In this document: piece by piece, positions 23,916-34,235 of the stretch | Layout of the letters: every line of letters starts with the position of its first letter | Position numbering within the stretch: position 1 is the stretch's first letter | Assembly (NCBI GenBank): GCA_033239005.1 | Contig: BSQZ01000011.1 | Coordinates: 8,176,001 to 8,240,000 of the forward strand | From: Lamellibrachia satsuma | Lineage: Eukaryota > Annelida > Polychaeta > Sabellida > Siboglinidae | Length of the DNA: 64,000 nucleotides | Reading direction: 5' to 3' | Position numbers and translations under genes: made by a program | The notes under the pieces: model-generated | Seen by the model: the letters and a program-made list of their open reading frames with translations, nothing else | Told to the model about the DNA's origin: nothing | Database searches by the model: none

Positions 23916-26900
23916 ATGTCAGTTGTAGACGCGTACACCACCATGAAACGTCATCTTTGTCGTCACTGTGGACTGGCACTCGACGCGTATGCCGAGCTAC
24001 GACGTCACGTAGAGAGTCATTCAACACCATCGGTGAATCAGCACTCGTATTCAGTAGCGCCACCAGCAGCGGTGCCACCTAGCGACCACGCAAAGAGAAC
24101 GAAATACGCGTGTAAATGCGATGCAACGTTCGGGAGATGGAACGATCTACAGCATCACGTAAGTTCCGTATGTCGTCTTAGTAATAGAAAAACCACCAGC
24201 GTCTACACCTGTACGAAATGTGGAAGGAATTTCAATAGACGTGTCAAACTGGCCAGACACGCCCGAACCTCGTGTACCGACGGTAACAACCCACCATCAC
24301 CGAATATATCACAAAGGGAAGACACCACACCCCACCACCCACTCGTTACCGAAGAAGATCCCATCGATCCACCCGATCGACTTCCCTTCGCTGACACTCT
24401 ATCGACGGAACAGCTAGATGTCGCTCGAGCGCACTGGTCGACCATAGTGACACGTGTATCGAGATGACCCCTCCAATGCAGGTACGATTACAGATTAACT
24501 ACGCTAGACATGACTGTTCTAGAGGCTCCTTTGAAGATCATGTTCCAGGAACAGACCAACGCTTTCAAGATTAACCTCAGTTACTGGTTCGTTCTGAGAA
24601 ACAAGAACACGGGTCGATACAAGTACTATCATTCCTCGTGCATTTGCTGTGGACGCTACCTGAACGAACCGAGTCTGATCACCAATAGCAAGGACTTTGA
24701 TGTCTTTCTCGAACGCATCCAAGAAACCGACGTCTTGCAGTGGCCCATCAATCAAAGACCGGATTCGGCGTGGGTGTGAGAACTCGTGACCAAGGTCACC
24801 TTCTTCGTCAACCGCATCATCGATCACCCGATAGGATGTGTGCGTGCGATCCCCCTTCCAGTCTACATCAAGAAGAACAAAGCCGTCATCGGTCTGGAAA
24901 CGTAACCCAACCATAACAAGAGATACTCAGATAACCTGTGTCTGTCCCGATGTCTGGCCCTGCATAGAGGATGTCATTTATATCCATTGCAACCGGTGGT
25001 GAAGACGCTGTACGAAGCATACAACCAAGACCATGGACCTATGAAAGAATTTGCCGGGGTCATGCTGGATGACCTCTATCGCATAGAGACCACGTTCGAG
25101 ACGAACGTGTGCGTGGACAAGCTCGTCAAGTCGGATGCAGAGGATGGAAAGTCGACTGCTGAACTCGTCCATCGATCGCTATGTCATTACCCTGACACAA
25201 TTTACCTCAACCTTCACGAGACGTTATGGAAAAAAGCATGGCTGTTGAGTAGACACTAACGTACGTGTACGGGGTGTGTGCGTCGAGTCTATCCTGGTGG
25301 CGTGTACCATTCGACACCGTCGGTGTTCGAACGGCTGGAGAACGAGAACATTCGAGTCGCTGAATTGTTGCGGTATTATCCGTAACGAGCCACCTTTGAC
25401 TTCCATCGGACAGTGACAAGGTTCACTGGGTTGCACGTCACGTCCCGCTGAGCGTCAGCGTGACATCCAACGTACCCGGACAAGAGCAAGTGAAATGTCT
25501 CGTCACGGATGGAGACACCAACAAGTTGGTGAGCATCATGATGGATATATTACGAGCTATGAGTGACGCCGCATACGACAGCATCAATGACTCATACGAG
25601 GATGTGTTGCAACAACTCGTGGAAGCACTGACGAACTGGAACGAGCGGGAGGAAGCTGCACGAACAGCCAAGGACAAGGAATCCCGACCAGCAACCAATC
25701 CATACAAAACGCTGGTAGGACAACTGTATGGATGGGTGCAACAATTATCCGTCATTGGGATCAATTCGGGTAAGTATGATCTCAATGCTATCAAACAGTT
25801 CCTCATACCCTACTTCCTGTCCACGTCAAAGACAGAGGAACAAGAAGAAGAAGAAGAGAAGGAACAAGAAGACAAAGAGAAAGAAGAGGATAACTATGGC
25901 ATCGGGTAATTTTTCGTCATCAAACGCAAAAACACTTTCATGTGTCTGTCCACGGATCAGCTGAAATTCCTAGACATGACCAACTACATAGCCCCTGGGT
26001 TCAGCAACGACAAGTATCTGAAAGTGTACGGATGTGAGGTGACGAAAGGTCATTTCCCGTACGAGTACATTGACTGTCTGGAGAGGCTGGACGACACCGT
26101 TCTTCTACCGAAAGAGGCTTTCTTCAGTAGACTGAAGAACGAAGGTATCTCCGACGAGGATTACGCCAGTTGTCAAGAGGCCTGGCGGCATAACGACCTG
26201 ACGACTCTGCGAGACTTTCTCGTCTGGTGCAACAATAGGGACGTGGTTCCTTTTCTACAGGCCATCGACATACTTTTTGCATTCTACCAGCAACGTGGCA
26301 TAGACATGTTCAAGCAAGGTATCAGCTTACCTGGTCTAACCTTGCTGTACCTGTTCAATGATCTTCCAGAGAAGACCTACTTTACCATCTTCAACGAGAA
26401 GATTAAAGATCTTCATAACCTCGTCAAAGATAACGTGGTTGGTGGTCCTTCGCTCGTTTTCACCGCTATCACGAGAAAGGGGTCACCACGCTACGTCTGA
26501 ACGAGTACTGAGAGGCTGCTCGTCCGTGTCGGTCAATCGTCGGATATGATGCGAACGCGCTGTACCTATGGTCGCTCATGCAGGACATGCCTATGGGATG
26601 GTACACGCAACGACGGGAAGATAACGACTTCCGCCCCGAATCAGCGCAGCTGTACGGACAGATTGCTGCGGAATGGTTGACTTGGGAATCCGAACACACG
26701 GGACGCGCCATACGACATCAGATCAACGGTCGAGAGAAGAGAATAGGGAAACTTCCGGTAGGCGGCTGGTGCAGTGAGACGAACACGACTTATCAGTTCC
26801 ACGGATGTTTTCTCCATGGTCACCCGTGCACTGGTAAAGAGATTAACGGCGTCAACGGGAAACCCATGACCCAACTGCTCGCCGAGACCCGAAAGAACAC

Positions 26901-28190
26901 CGCCTACCTACGGCACTTTGTCAAGGTCGTCGAGCTGTGGGAATGCGAGTGGAAAAAGATGATAAGAGATCCAGCTGTAAAAAGGTGTCTGGATGCTGCA
27001 TTTCCTCGACGCCGACACGCACGATGGACGATGACGTCGCAACAGATCCTGAGCGACGTGCGTACCGGAATAGTGTTCGGCATGATAGAGTGTGACGTTT
27101 GCACACCGGAAGCATTACGCGAATACTTTGCCGAGATGCAGCCTGTGTTCAAGAACATCCGTCTGACACGCGACGATCTCGGACCGTTCATGCGCCGATA
27201 CGCCGAAGAGCACAACATCATGCCGACTCCGAGGCGCATGCTCGTGGGCAATTATCGAGGCGACAAGATCTTACTCGCCACGCCTCTGTTGCGATGCTAT
27301 CTGGACCACGGACTCGAGGTGATGCTTCCGACGGTTCGGTGATGCAGTGTCCACAGCCCGGCACACAAGGCCATCATCGCATGAAGTTGCTGGGGAACTC
27401 GGGGTACGGAAAGACCATCACCAACGTGGACCGACATCATGACGTCAACTACTGTACAGAGAAGGCGGCATCACTCATGGTCAACGAAGGACGGTTCCGA
27501 CAACTCGACATCGTCGTTGACGATGCGTACGAGATAGAGATGAACAAGAACACCGTCACGTACGCCCTTCCCGTACACGTGGGATTTTTCGTTCTGCAGT
27601 ACGCCAAGATGCGCATGTTGCAGTTATATTACGTCTTCATCAACCGGTACCTGTTTCAGTACTGCAAGATGGATACAGATAGTGCCTATTTGGCCTCGGC
27701 TGGTGATTCCGTCGATGCCCTCGTGACCCCGGCGCTACGATACCATTATTTCAGACACCAATCCAAATGGCTGCCGTCCGAATGTTGCGACGACCATAAG
27801 AACGAGTACGTGCGCTGTCGACTCGCCGATCGTCCGTGGACCGGAGACGAGGCGTGCTGTAAGGCGCGCAAGGCGTACGACAAGAGGACCCCGGGTCTGT
27901 TCAAGGTCGAGTGGTCCGGTGACGGGTTCGTGGGGTTGTGCAGCAAGACGTACTATTGTTTCGGAGCCACCGATAACTACAGCACAAAAGGACTGAGCAA
28001 ACGTCACAACGCCCCATCGACAAGGACGCGTTCCTAGAGGTACTCACCAACCGTCGGAGCGGAAGTGGAAAGAACCGCAGGTTCCGGGTTCGTCACTCGA
28101 CCGTGTTGACGTACGTACAGGAACGGGCGGCCTTCACCTACTTCTACGCCAAACGCGTGGTGCACGAGGACGGGGTGATAAACGATCATG
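23916..28190 (+). pseudogene. Polinton protein-primed DNA polymerase B
   Basis: Family-B, protein-primed DNA polymerase that would replicate the element. The N-terminal part has three C2H2-type fingers (CRHCGLALDAYAELRRH; CKCDATFGRWNDLQHH; CTKCGRNFNRRVKLARH), continuing in the same frame past TGA 24465 into NAFKINLSYWFVLRN and DNLCLSRCLALHRG, typical of Polinton PolB. The exonuclease region begins RATFDF near 25390 and is lost to a frameshift near 25415. Polymerase motif A is GYDANALYLWSLMQDMP (26539 on), the nuclease-like block is YQFHGCFLHGH, motif B is KLLGNSGYGKT and motif C is CKMDTDSAYLA. At least seven in-frame stops (e.g. 24465, 24777, 24904, 25257, 25383, 25907, 26509) and frameshifts near 25415, 26490, 27335-27380 and 28015 break it. 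The end overlaps the ATPase start. Confidence 0.93.
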
Positions 28191-28813
28191 GATGCACGGT
28201 GGAAACATTCTTTCACGTGTATCATCGCCGGACTGACGGGATGCGGCAAAAGTACTTTCGTGGCGCGTATGCTACGTCACGCTGCTGCGATGATCGATCC
28301 ACCCCCCGAATGGATCACGTGGTGTTACGGAGAATGGCAAAAGGCCTATGCAACGATGGACTTAGTCGACGTGCGATTCGAGGAAGGGTTACCGAACGCG
28401 AGCATGTTCGATTCGGCAACGAGGAACCTCATCATCATAGACGATCTCATGGCGGAAACGGACGAACGGGTCACGACCTCGTTCACTAAAAAAGTCGTCA
28501 CAAGAACACTTCCGTGATGTATCTCGTACAGAACCTGTTCCCTAAAAACAAGGAAAGTCGTACCATCAGTCTGAACTCTCAGTACATGGTGGTATTCAAG
28601 AATCCTCGTGATGCATCGCAGATGTCGCACTTGGCGCGTCAGATGTTTCCGGGACGCGTGAAGTTCGTGCAAGAGGCCTTTAAAGATGCCACGTCGGTAC
28701 CGTACGGTTATCTATTGGTCGATCTCAAACAGGACACGCCCGAGGACATGCGCCTACGCACGACCATCTTTTCCGACGACGGTGTTCAGTACGTGTACTT
28801 GCCGAAGGTATAA
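28188..28813 (+). pseudogene. Packaging ATPase (FtsK/HerA type)
   Basis: Genome-packaging ATPase of Polintons and related double-jelly-roll viruses. Walker A is GLTGCGKSTF near residues 15-24, and Walker B is NLIIIDDLM near residue 85. The start ATG at 28188 overlaps the end of PolB. The frame shifts at the A6 run near 28488-28493. The remaining half (MMYLVQNLFPKNKESRTIS ... DGVQYVYLPKV) is in the -1 frame and ends at 28811-28813. The combined length of about 208 residues is normal for the family. The single break is in a homopolymer, so it could be a real deletion or a sequencing slip. Confidence 0.92.
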
Positions 28814-28816
28814 AAG
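28809..28816 (+). promoter_or_regulatory. TATA box
   Basis: TATAAAAG, 35 bp before the ATG at 28851, overlapping the end of the ATPase frame. Sequence and spacing fit a core promoter for the capsid-module genes. Confidence 0.55.
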
Positions 28817-28850
28817 GACCGAGTGCGTGGGTCGTCTCTTCATTCGCACC

Positions 28851-29219
28851 ATGTCTGACCTGGTGAAGAGACACATTTTGTGCATACAGGCTCTGAACAG
28901 ATACAAGAGCACCAAACTGAGAAGAGCTATCATCGCCAACGTCGACGCCGATCTGCTGTGTGCACTGGCCGTGTGTGCCTACAAGATACTAAAAAAGAAC
29001 ATTCCATTTTCCGATTTACAGAGGCGACGTTTGAGTAAATACAGAACGTAATTACGCGATTTGTCTCAGAGAAGAGCGCCAGCCGCCAGGAGGAGACGCA
29101 TCTTACTACAACAGCAGGTCGGTGAGGGTCATAGCGGAGGCTTCCTATCGGCCTTCCTAGTACCGTTGGCAAGTTCGGTCTTTCTACCCTTGCTTCGCGA
29201 GGTACTGCTCAAGAAGTAA
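28851..29219 (+). pseudogene. Conserved small Polinton protein, basic with hydrophobic C-terminus
   Basis: Starts MSDLVKRHILCIQALNRYK and has a central PFSDLQRRRLSKYR block, a basic RRAPAARRRRILLQ stretch and a glycine-hydrophobic tail (GGFLSAFLVPLASSVFLP). This architecture is shared by small proteins encoded between ATPase and penton in many Polintons and adintovirus-like genomes, often compared with adenovirus pX/core-like proteins. An in-frame TAA at 29049-29051 splits it. Role in the virion is inferred from the family only. Confidence 0.75.
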
Positions 29220-29225
29220 AGAGAG

Positions 29226-30026
29226 ATGGAACACGCACGCAAGATGGCCTTGATGGACCCGTGACTGTTGGATACACTTCGTTCACCACCACCACCCCCA
29301 CTTCCAAAGGGTACCCTAGGTAAAAAGGTGTAAACCCTCGATGACGAGATGAAGACCATCCTCGATAGAAACGACCTTGACGACAGGACCAAGGTAACAC
29401 TGTATAATCAGGTGTTGCAGCGGTACAACGTCTTGTCCGATAAACTCGTCAAGGAACCGGTACGCGTGGTCACAGTGAACGAGACTGGGGCGGGGGTGGC
29501 GATGGTGCCGGAGGGAGCAGTAGGAGCACCTAGTAGTGGAATAGAGACCGACGTAGTGGATACCGTACCCTAGACCATGCAGGCTAAAGCCAGATGTTTG
29601 ATGGACCATCTCAAAAGAGATGTCGCGTGGACCGCTCGTGGCGAACTTATCGACGATGGTGTGCCGATTGCCGGAAGTAACGTGGTGGATCTCGTGAATG
29701 ATCTGTTGCGTAAGAGAAAGACCGATCCAACAGGTTGGCAGCCATTTACACGACAACTCCGTGACATCAACCTACCCGTGGAGTTTGTAGGTAACGTTGC
29801 CAGGAGAGCCTACATACGGCAGACGCCGGCGGCCACTCCTTCTCGTTGAGCACCGACCACTCCTCGTGCTGCTGCTGGTAGTGCAAGAAGATCACTCAGT
29901 TGGACACCCCTCGCTCGTCGACGCAGTCAGATGGAACATTCCATGCCCACCCCACCCGCGGAACGCCCACACAAAGCTGCGGCGTACCTACTGTCCAATC
30001 CTACTTTGAGACGCAATGGCGACTGA
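29226..30026 (+). pseudogene. Conserved Polinton virion-type protein, four stops
   Basis: One continuous reading frame from MEHARKMALMDP to RRNGD, with TGA near 29262, TAA near 29334, TAG near 29572 and TGA at 29847-29849. Characteristic blocks are DDRTKVTLYNQVLQRYNVLS, DHLKRDVAWTARGELIDDGV, NVVDLVNDLLRKRK and WQPFTRQLR, followed by a Pro/Ala/Arg-rich tail. The same layout recurs in Polintons of many animals, but its function is not established. The end overlaps the penton start by 11 bp. All lesions are substitutions in frame; no frameshift is seen. Confidence 0.75.
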
Positions 30027-30885
30027 TTTCTACATGACGCTGCCTAGCAACGCTTCCATGAAGTAGCATCCCGACAATACGTTGGCCCATTACATCACGG
30101 ACTTGCCTCAACGTATCGATCTGACTGGCGAGTGGGAGTGCGGGTTGGCAGCGATACAGTACCCGCATACCTGGTACAACGTTACAGAGGAAGATGTCTG
30201 GCTCTTCCTCAGTGAGAACGATACTACGGGTCGAATCCCGAGTAAGAAGTTATCCTATGGGTATTACAAGGATTCGGTGACATTGATGTACCATGTCAAC
30301 AAGGGAATGTACAGTATGTGGACGGATAAGGCACGGGCTCAAATGAGCTACAGTTCCGTCACTCAAAAAATGACGTTGCACATGACATCGAACACCGTGT
30401 TCACCATACCGTACCACAGTGCGACGAGACCCATGTTAGGATTCCGTAGATCGGTCATCACCAGTCCGCCGGTAGTAGTAGCAGCAGAAGCAGAGAGCAC
30501 ACGCGAGTACGTTCACCCATCGACCAGCGTGGTTTTACCACCCAACCAGACTTCTGATAAATCGTACCCCTTCCATATCGAAGCTGACGACGTGGTGAGC
30601 ATGACGCGCGGGTTCGATACCATCTACGTGTACACGGACGTCGTGGAGTTTCGCATAGTGGGTGACAGTCTCGCGCCTTTGTTGCGAGCTCTCCCGATTA
30701 GCGGACGTCACGGCGCCACGGTATCTGATCGGTTCACTAACATTCACTACGTGCCCCTGATGTACTCGCACTTCCACTCGATCGAGATAGATATAAGAGA
30801 CGACACCGGACGGCGCGTACCATTCGAGTACGGTAGAGTGACGGTGACACTTCACTTTCGACGGCGCAGGACCGGATTGTTCTGA
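30016..30885 (+). pseudogene. Minor capsid (penton-like) protein
   Basis: Single-jelly-roll penton protein of the Polinton capsid. The start MATDFYMTLPSNASMK is typical, then an in-frame TAG at 30064-30066, then an intact frame of about 270 residues (ITDLPQRIDLTGEWECGLA, QYPHTWYNV, and a C-terminal VPLMYSHFHSIEIDIRDDTG). Only one lesion is visible, making this the best preserved structural gene. Length of about 290 residues fits a family in the 250-350 range. Confidence 0.85.
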
Positions 30886-30887
30886 CG

Positions 30888-31306
30888 ATGAATTACAACG
30901 AATATTACGCGCATTAGGCAGGTGGTGCACTGCCCTACTTCGCTGGTGCCTCGTACCATCGGGGTCACGGACTAGGTAGTCTGTACGGAGGTCTGCTGCG
31001 TAGCGCCATGCCACTCATCGAGAGAGGTGCCGTGGCGTTGGGTAGAGGAGCGTTGAAGACCAGCATGCGCATCGCTGGCGACGTCTTATCTGGAGAGAAC
31101 ATAAAAACAGCAGCCAAACGACGCGTCACGGACGCTGGTAGGACCATGTTGCGTGGCTTGTGATTCCTGGCGTGCGACCGCGTAAACGTATAAAACGCGC
31201 GCCTGCGAAGAAAGGAGGCACTACAGCGACGAGACAGCGCAAGAGACAGACGTCCAAGAAACGTGAGGCCGACATATTCGACAGCGACGATGGCTTTCGT
31301 ACATAG
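30888..31306 (+). pseudogene. Small Gly/Arg-rich Polinton protein
   Basis: Starts MNYNEYYAH, then a TAG at 30915-30917, then AGGALPYFAGASYHRGHGLG and LYGGLLRSAMPLIERGAVAL, a widely conserved Polinton/adintovirus block. A stop at 31161 and a frame change near 31155 precede a lysine/arginine-rich tail (RKRIKRAPAKKGG) that ends at 31304-31306, overlapping the capsid gene start. Its composition suggests a nucleic-acid-binding or membrane-active internal virion protein, by analogy only. Confidence 0.75.
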
Positions 31307-32596
31307 ACAGTCGTGCGAGGGGTTCAAGAACGAGCTGGATATCTTTACCGTACCCCCGACTCAGAACAGCATCGTCGACAGTCATGTACTGGAACATCAG
31401 CCCATGGCCTCTCTGGACTCGGGTGGACCGATAGAATTCCTGATAGCCAGATCGGGAGACGATTACCTGGATCTCGCCAACACGATGCTACAGTGCAGGT
31501 GAAAGTGACGCGAGCCAATGGGGACGATCTCGACTTGGCCGACCCCGTGGGACCAGTGAATAACTGGCTACATTCGCTGTTCAGTCAAGTCGACGTCTAC
31601 CTGAACGGCACGCTCGTGACCCCTTCCACCAACACGTAAGCGTATCGTGCCTACATCGAGACGCTGCTGAGTTACGGCACCGATGCCAAGGTCACGCAGC
31701 TGACGAGCCAGCTGTGGCACAAGGACACGGCCACTCACATGAATGCCGTCGAGATAGTGGACGGCCCCGTGGCTAACGCAGGGTTCGTGGCTCGACGAGA
31801 GAACATCGTACGGAGTCGAGTGGTCGACATGGTGGGTCGTCTACACGTGGATCTGTTTCTGCAAGATCAATTCCTGATCAACGGCGTCGATGTCAAGATA
31901 CGACTGGTGCGCAGTAAGTCTGCGTTAGCGCTCATGGCAGGCGGGAACAACCCTGATTACAGGATAACCATAGTCAATGCCACCTTGTTTGCAAAGAAGG
32001 CCACCCTGAATCCAACCGTGCAGATGGCCCACATCAAGGCTCTCGAGCGGAGCACGGTCAAGTATCCGATGCGGTCCGTCGACTGCAAGGTGTACTCCAT
32101 TCCCGTGGGTGCTCGGTCGCACACGCACGAGAATCTGGTACCCTGCCGAAACGTCCGGTGCTGTGCTGCATCGATAACGATGTGTACAACGGTGCGTACG
32201 ATAAGAATCCGTTTCACGCCAAGAACAACGCCATAAGCTTCCACGCAGTGTACGTGGACGGACGACAGATACCCTCCAAACCTTTCCAGCACAATTTCGA
32301 AGCCGACCTCTTCGTCAGGAGCTACATGAGCCTGTTCATCTCGACCGGTAAGATTTGGTAGGACGAGGGGAACGGTCTGACTCACAGCGACTTCCGGCAC
32401 GGCTACACCTTCTTCGGTTTTGACCTGACCCAGACCAGTGCGATGGTCCCTGCTTCCATCTGATACAAAAGGGCAACCTGCGCATAGAACGTCATTTCCG
32501 CAACGCACTGTCGACCACTGTGAACGTCATCGCCTACGCCGAATTCGAGTCCAAGCTGGAAATAGACAAGAGCCGCAACGTCATCTACGACTACTG
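31290..32596 (+). pseudogene. Major capsid protein (double jelly roll)
   Basis: Hexon-like major capsid protein. The N-terminus MAFVHRQSCEGFKNELDIFT, with TVPPTQNSIVDSHVLEHQP, and the block GPVNNWLHSLFSQVDVYLNG are typical of Polinton capsid proteins, followed by FLQDQFLINGVDVKIRLVR and NAISFHAVYVDGRQIPSKP. The frame changes near 31495, 32140 and 32455, with in-frame TAA at 31637-31639 and TAG at 32359-32361. The C-terminus is SKLEIDKSRNVIYDY. Total length of about 435 codons is close to the family's usual size, so little has been deleted; decay is by point changes and small indels. Confidence 0.9.
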
Positions 32597-32598
32597 AG

Positions 32599-33087
32599 AT
32601 GGACACCCTGCAGATCGCCCGACTACTGGAGATGGACCCGTGCACCAGATAGATATTTCGCGGTGTCGTACCCAAAGACGGACTGCCTACGACGATAGAC
32701 GGCGTTCTACCTGCGGCCTTCGTGTGCAACACCGACGACGGTGACGAACCGGGCGAACATTGGTTAACGCTGTACCTGGCCTCCGACGGACGCGGCGATT
32801 ACTTCTGCTCGTACGGCCTGCCGCCACGTCACGCGGTCTTCCGCACCTTCATGAACGAACATTGTTCCGAGTGGACTCATAATAGCAAGAGACTTCAGAG
32901 TCCCCTGTCTAAAGTTTGTGGACAATATTGTGTAGCTTTTGTATTGCTTCGTTGTAACGGCTTTCCGATGAGAACTTTTATAAACGTGTTCGGCACCGAT
33001 CTAGTAGTTAACGATTGCCGCGTGTTTGATTGGCTTAAACAGATGCGACAAGGTAGACTGTACTATCGCCCATCGTACATCGATTGA
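32599..33087 (+). pseudogene. Adenain-like cysteine protease (maturation protease)
   Basis: Ulp1/adenain-type cysteine protease that would process capsid precursors. The catalytic His lies in GEHWLTLYLA and the nucleophile in LSKVCGQYCVAFVLL. The position normally holding the acidic residue of the triad (D in a YFDSYG-type motif) reads YFCSYG. The N-terminus MDTLQIARLLEMDPC is interrupted by TAG at 32650-32652, after which about 145 residues are open to the TGA at 33085-33087. It is the last gene before the right terminus. Position next to the capsid gene is the usual one. Confidence 0.88.
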
Positions 33088-33260
33088 GCCTCTGGCGAGG
33101 TGGACACACCACCCCTAAGCTCACGACCTCTGGCGTGATGGTACACATCCACAAGTCGACTCATCATCACCCTCGAGCCTCTGGCGAAGTGGAGACACTC
33201 CTAAGCTCGCGACCTCTGGCGTGATGGTCAACATCCGCAAGTCGCCTTATCGTCATCATC
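33088..33260. repeat. ~86-bp tandem duplication, two copies
   Basis: The unit beginning GAGCCTCTGGCGA(G/A)GTGGA and containing CGACCTCTGGCGTGATGGT occurs at about 33086-33170 and again at about 33175-33255. It sits in the 3' non-coding region after the protease gene. Confidence 0.88.
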
Positions 33261-33332
33261 ATCATAGTTGTAGTCATAGTGATATTACACGCTATCCATG
33301 TTGTATCATCATGCTGCTTGTGTTGCTTGTGT

Positions 33333-33339
33333 TCAATAA
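33333..33339 (+). terminator. Polyadenylation signal candidate
   Basis: AATAAAA about 245 bp downstream of the protease stop codon, the only canonical signal before the right terminal repeat. It probably ends the capsid-module transcripts. Confidence 0.45.
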
Positions 33340-33449
33340 AATACGTGTGCACTCGTATGATACCGTGTTTTGTTCGTTTGTCGTCTCCTCATTAGGTCTT
33401 TTGATCCTTATTAAAGACCCTGTTCGTGACCATTGTTAACAGACCCTTT

Positions 33450-33676
33450 GATCTCAGTTATTCACGACCCTGTTAGCATGCGCGTCTCTCGGGGTCAGGG
33501 TTCACCGTCGACACGGGGTTAGGGTCAGAACTACGGTTCGATATAGTCGTCATGAGGTGCTCCACAGCCGCCAGGGGGCGCTCACGCTACCCAGAAGGCT
33601 GTGCGCAACCGGAGATGGAAGTGATTTGTGCACATGGTCTCCGATATTGCTTGGTCATAAGCACTCATTAACTACT
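33450..33676 (-). repeat. Polinton right terminal inverted repeat
   Basis: Inverted counterpart of 18535-18760. Outer end sequence on plus is GCACTCATTAACTACT, directly followed by target duplication GATGAA at 33677-33682. Confidence 0.95.
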
Positions 33677-33880
33677 GATGAAGCTGTTTGGTGCAATATA
33701 GTTACAATAATTGTAACGTTAGCTATTGGATTAGTTTACAAAGTCCAAATATAAATGAAGAGGACAAAACAAAACACAAAACGCTATAAAGGAAATGAGT
33801 AAAGGGAATGTGTCACAATGGGAGATTTTAGCCACGGACACATACAATGGAAATATGTGGAGAGTACACGAGGTGAGGAC

Positions 33881-34053
33881 TGTAGCGTTTTACGGGTTGG
33901 TTGATACGAAGGAAGAGACAGACACATGTGTCATTGAACAGCCGATAAATCACTCTTCTTTATTCTCCGTTAGTGTCACCGGGAATAGTTGCCCACCAGA
34001 ATGCACAATGCATATTACAATAGGTGGCAGCACCTGACGGTCACTATATTGCA
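33881..34053 (-). repeat. 3' LTR of gypsy element
   Basis: Begins TGTAGCGTTTTACGGG and ends ACTATATTGCA on plus, with TG...CA ends on both strands. Same sequence as 38176-38348. Confidence 0.97.
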
Positions 34054-34235
34054 TCCCTCCCCAAAACAAGAAATGTTTATGAAGTAGGAACTTATGAGTC
34101 CTGGCCTGTTCAAACTTTAAACACAAAATGCAGTCCCATAGTCACATGTGTCGCCTCACACTTGCTCCAGCAGACGCTGTGTAAGTTTTCTGGGACGTGC
34201 CGATCTTCTTGGTACTTCGGCCATGACGGGCGGTG

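Larger units (their letters stand above)
18535..33676. mobile_element. Polinton/Maverick element, degenerate
   Basis: A 15,142-bp element inserted in LINE A. Its termini are AGTAGTTGATGAATGCTT on the left and the inverted counterpart starting AGTAGTTAATGAGTGCTT on the right. TIRs of about 225 bp are roughly 85-88 percent identical, and GATGAA (6 bp, the length typical of Polintons) is duplicated at 18529-18534 and 33677-33682. The right two thirds hold PolB, packaging ATPase, conserved small proteins, penton, major capsid protein and protease, all in plus orientation. The left third holds atypical accessory genes. No retrovirus-like integrase is visible. Nearly every structural gene has stops or frameshifts, so the copy is inactive. 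Confidence 0.96.

Noticed and set aside
18535..33676. Free virus genome or bacterial contamination
   Set aside because: A target-site duplication in a LINE copy, introns and AT microsatellites show that it is integrated in animal DNA.
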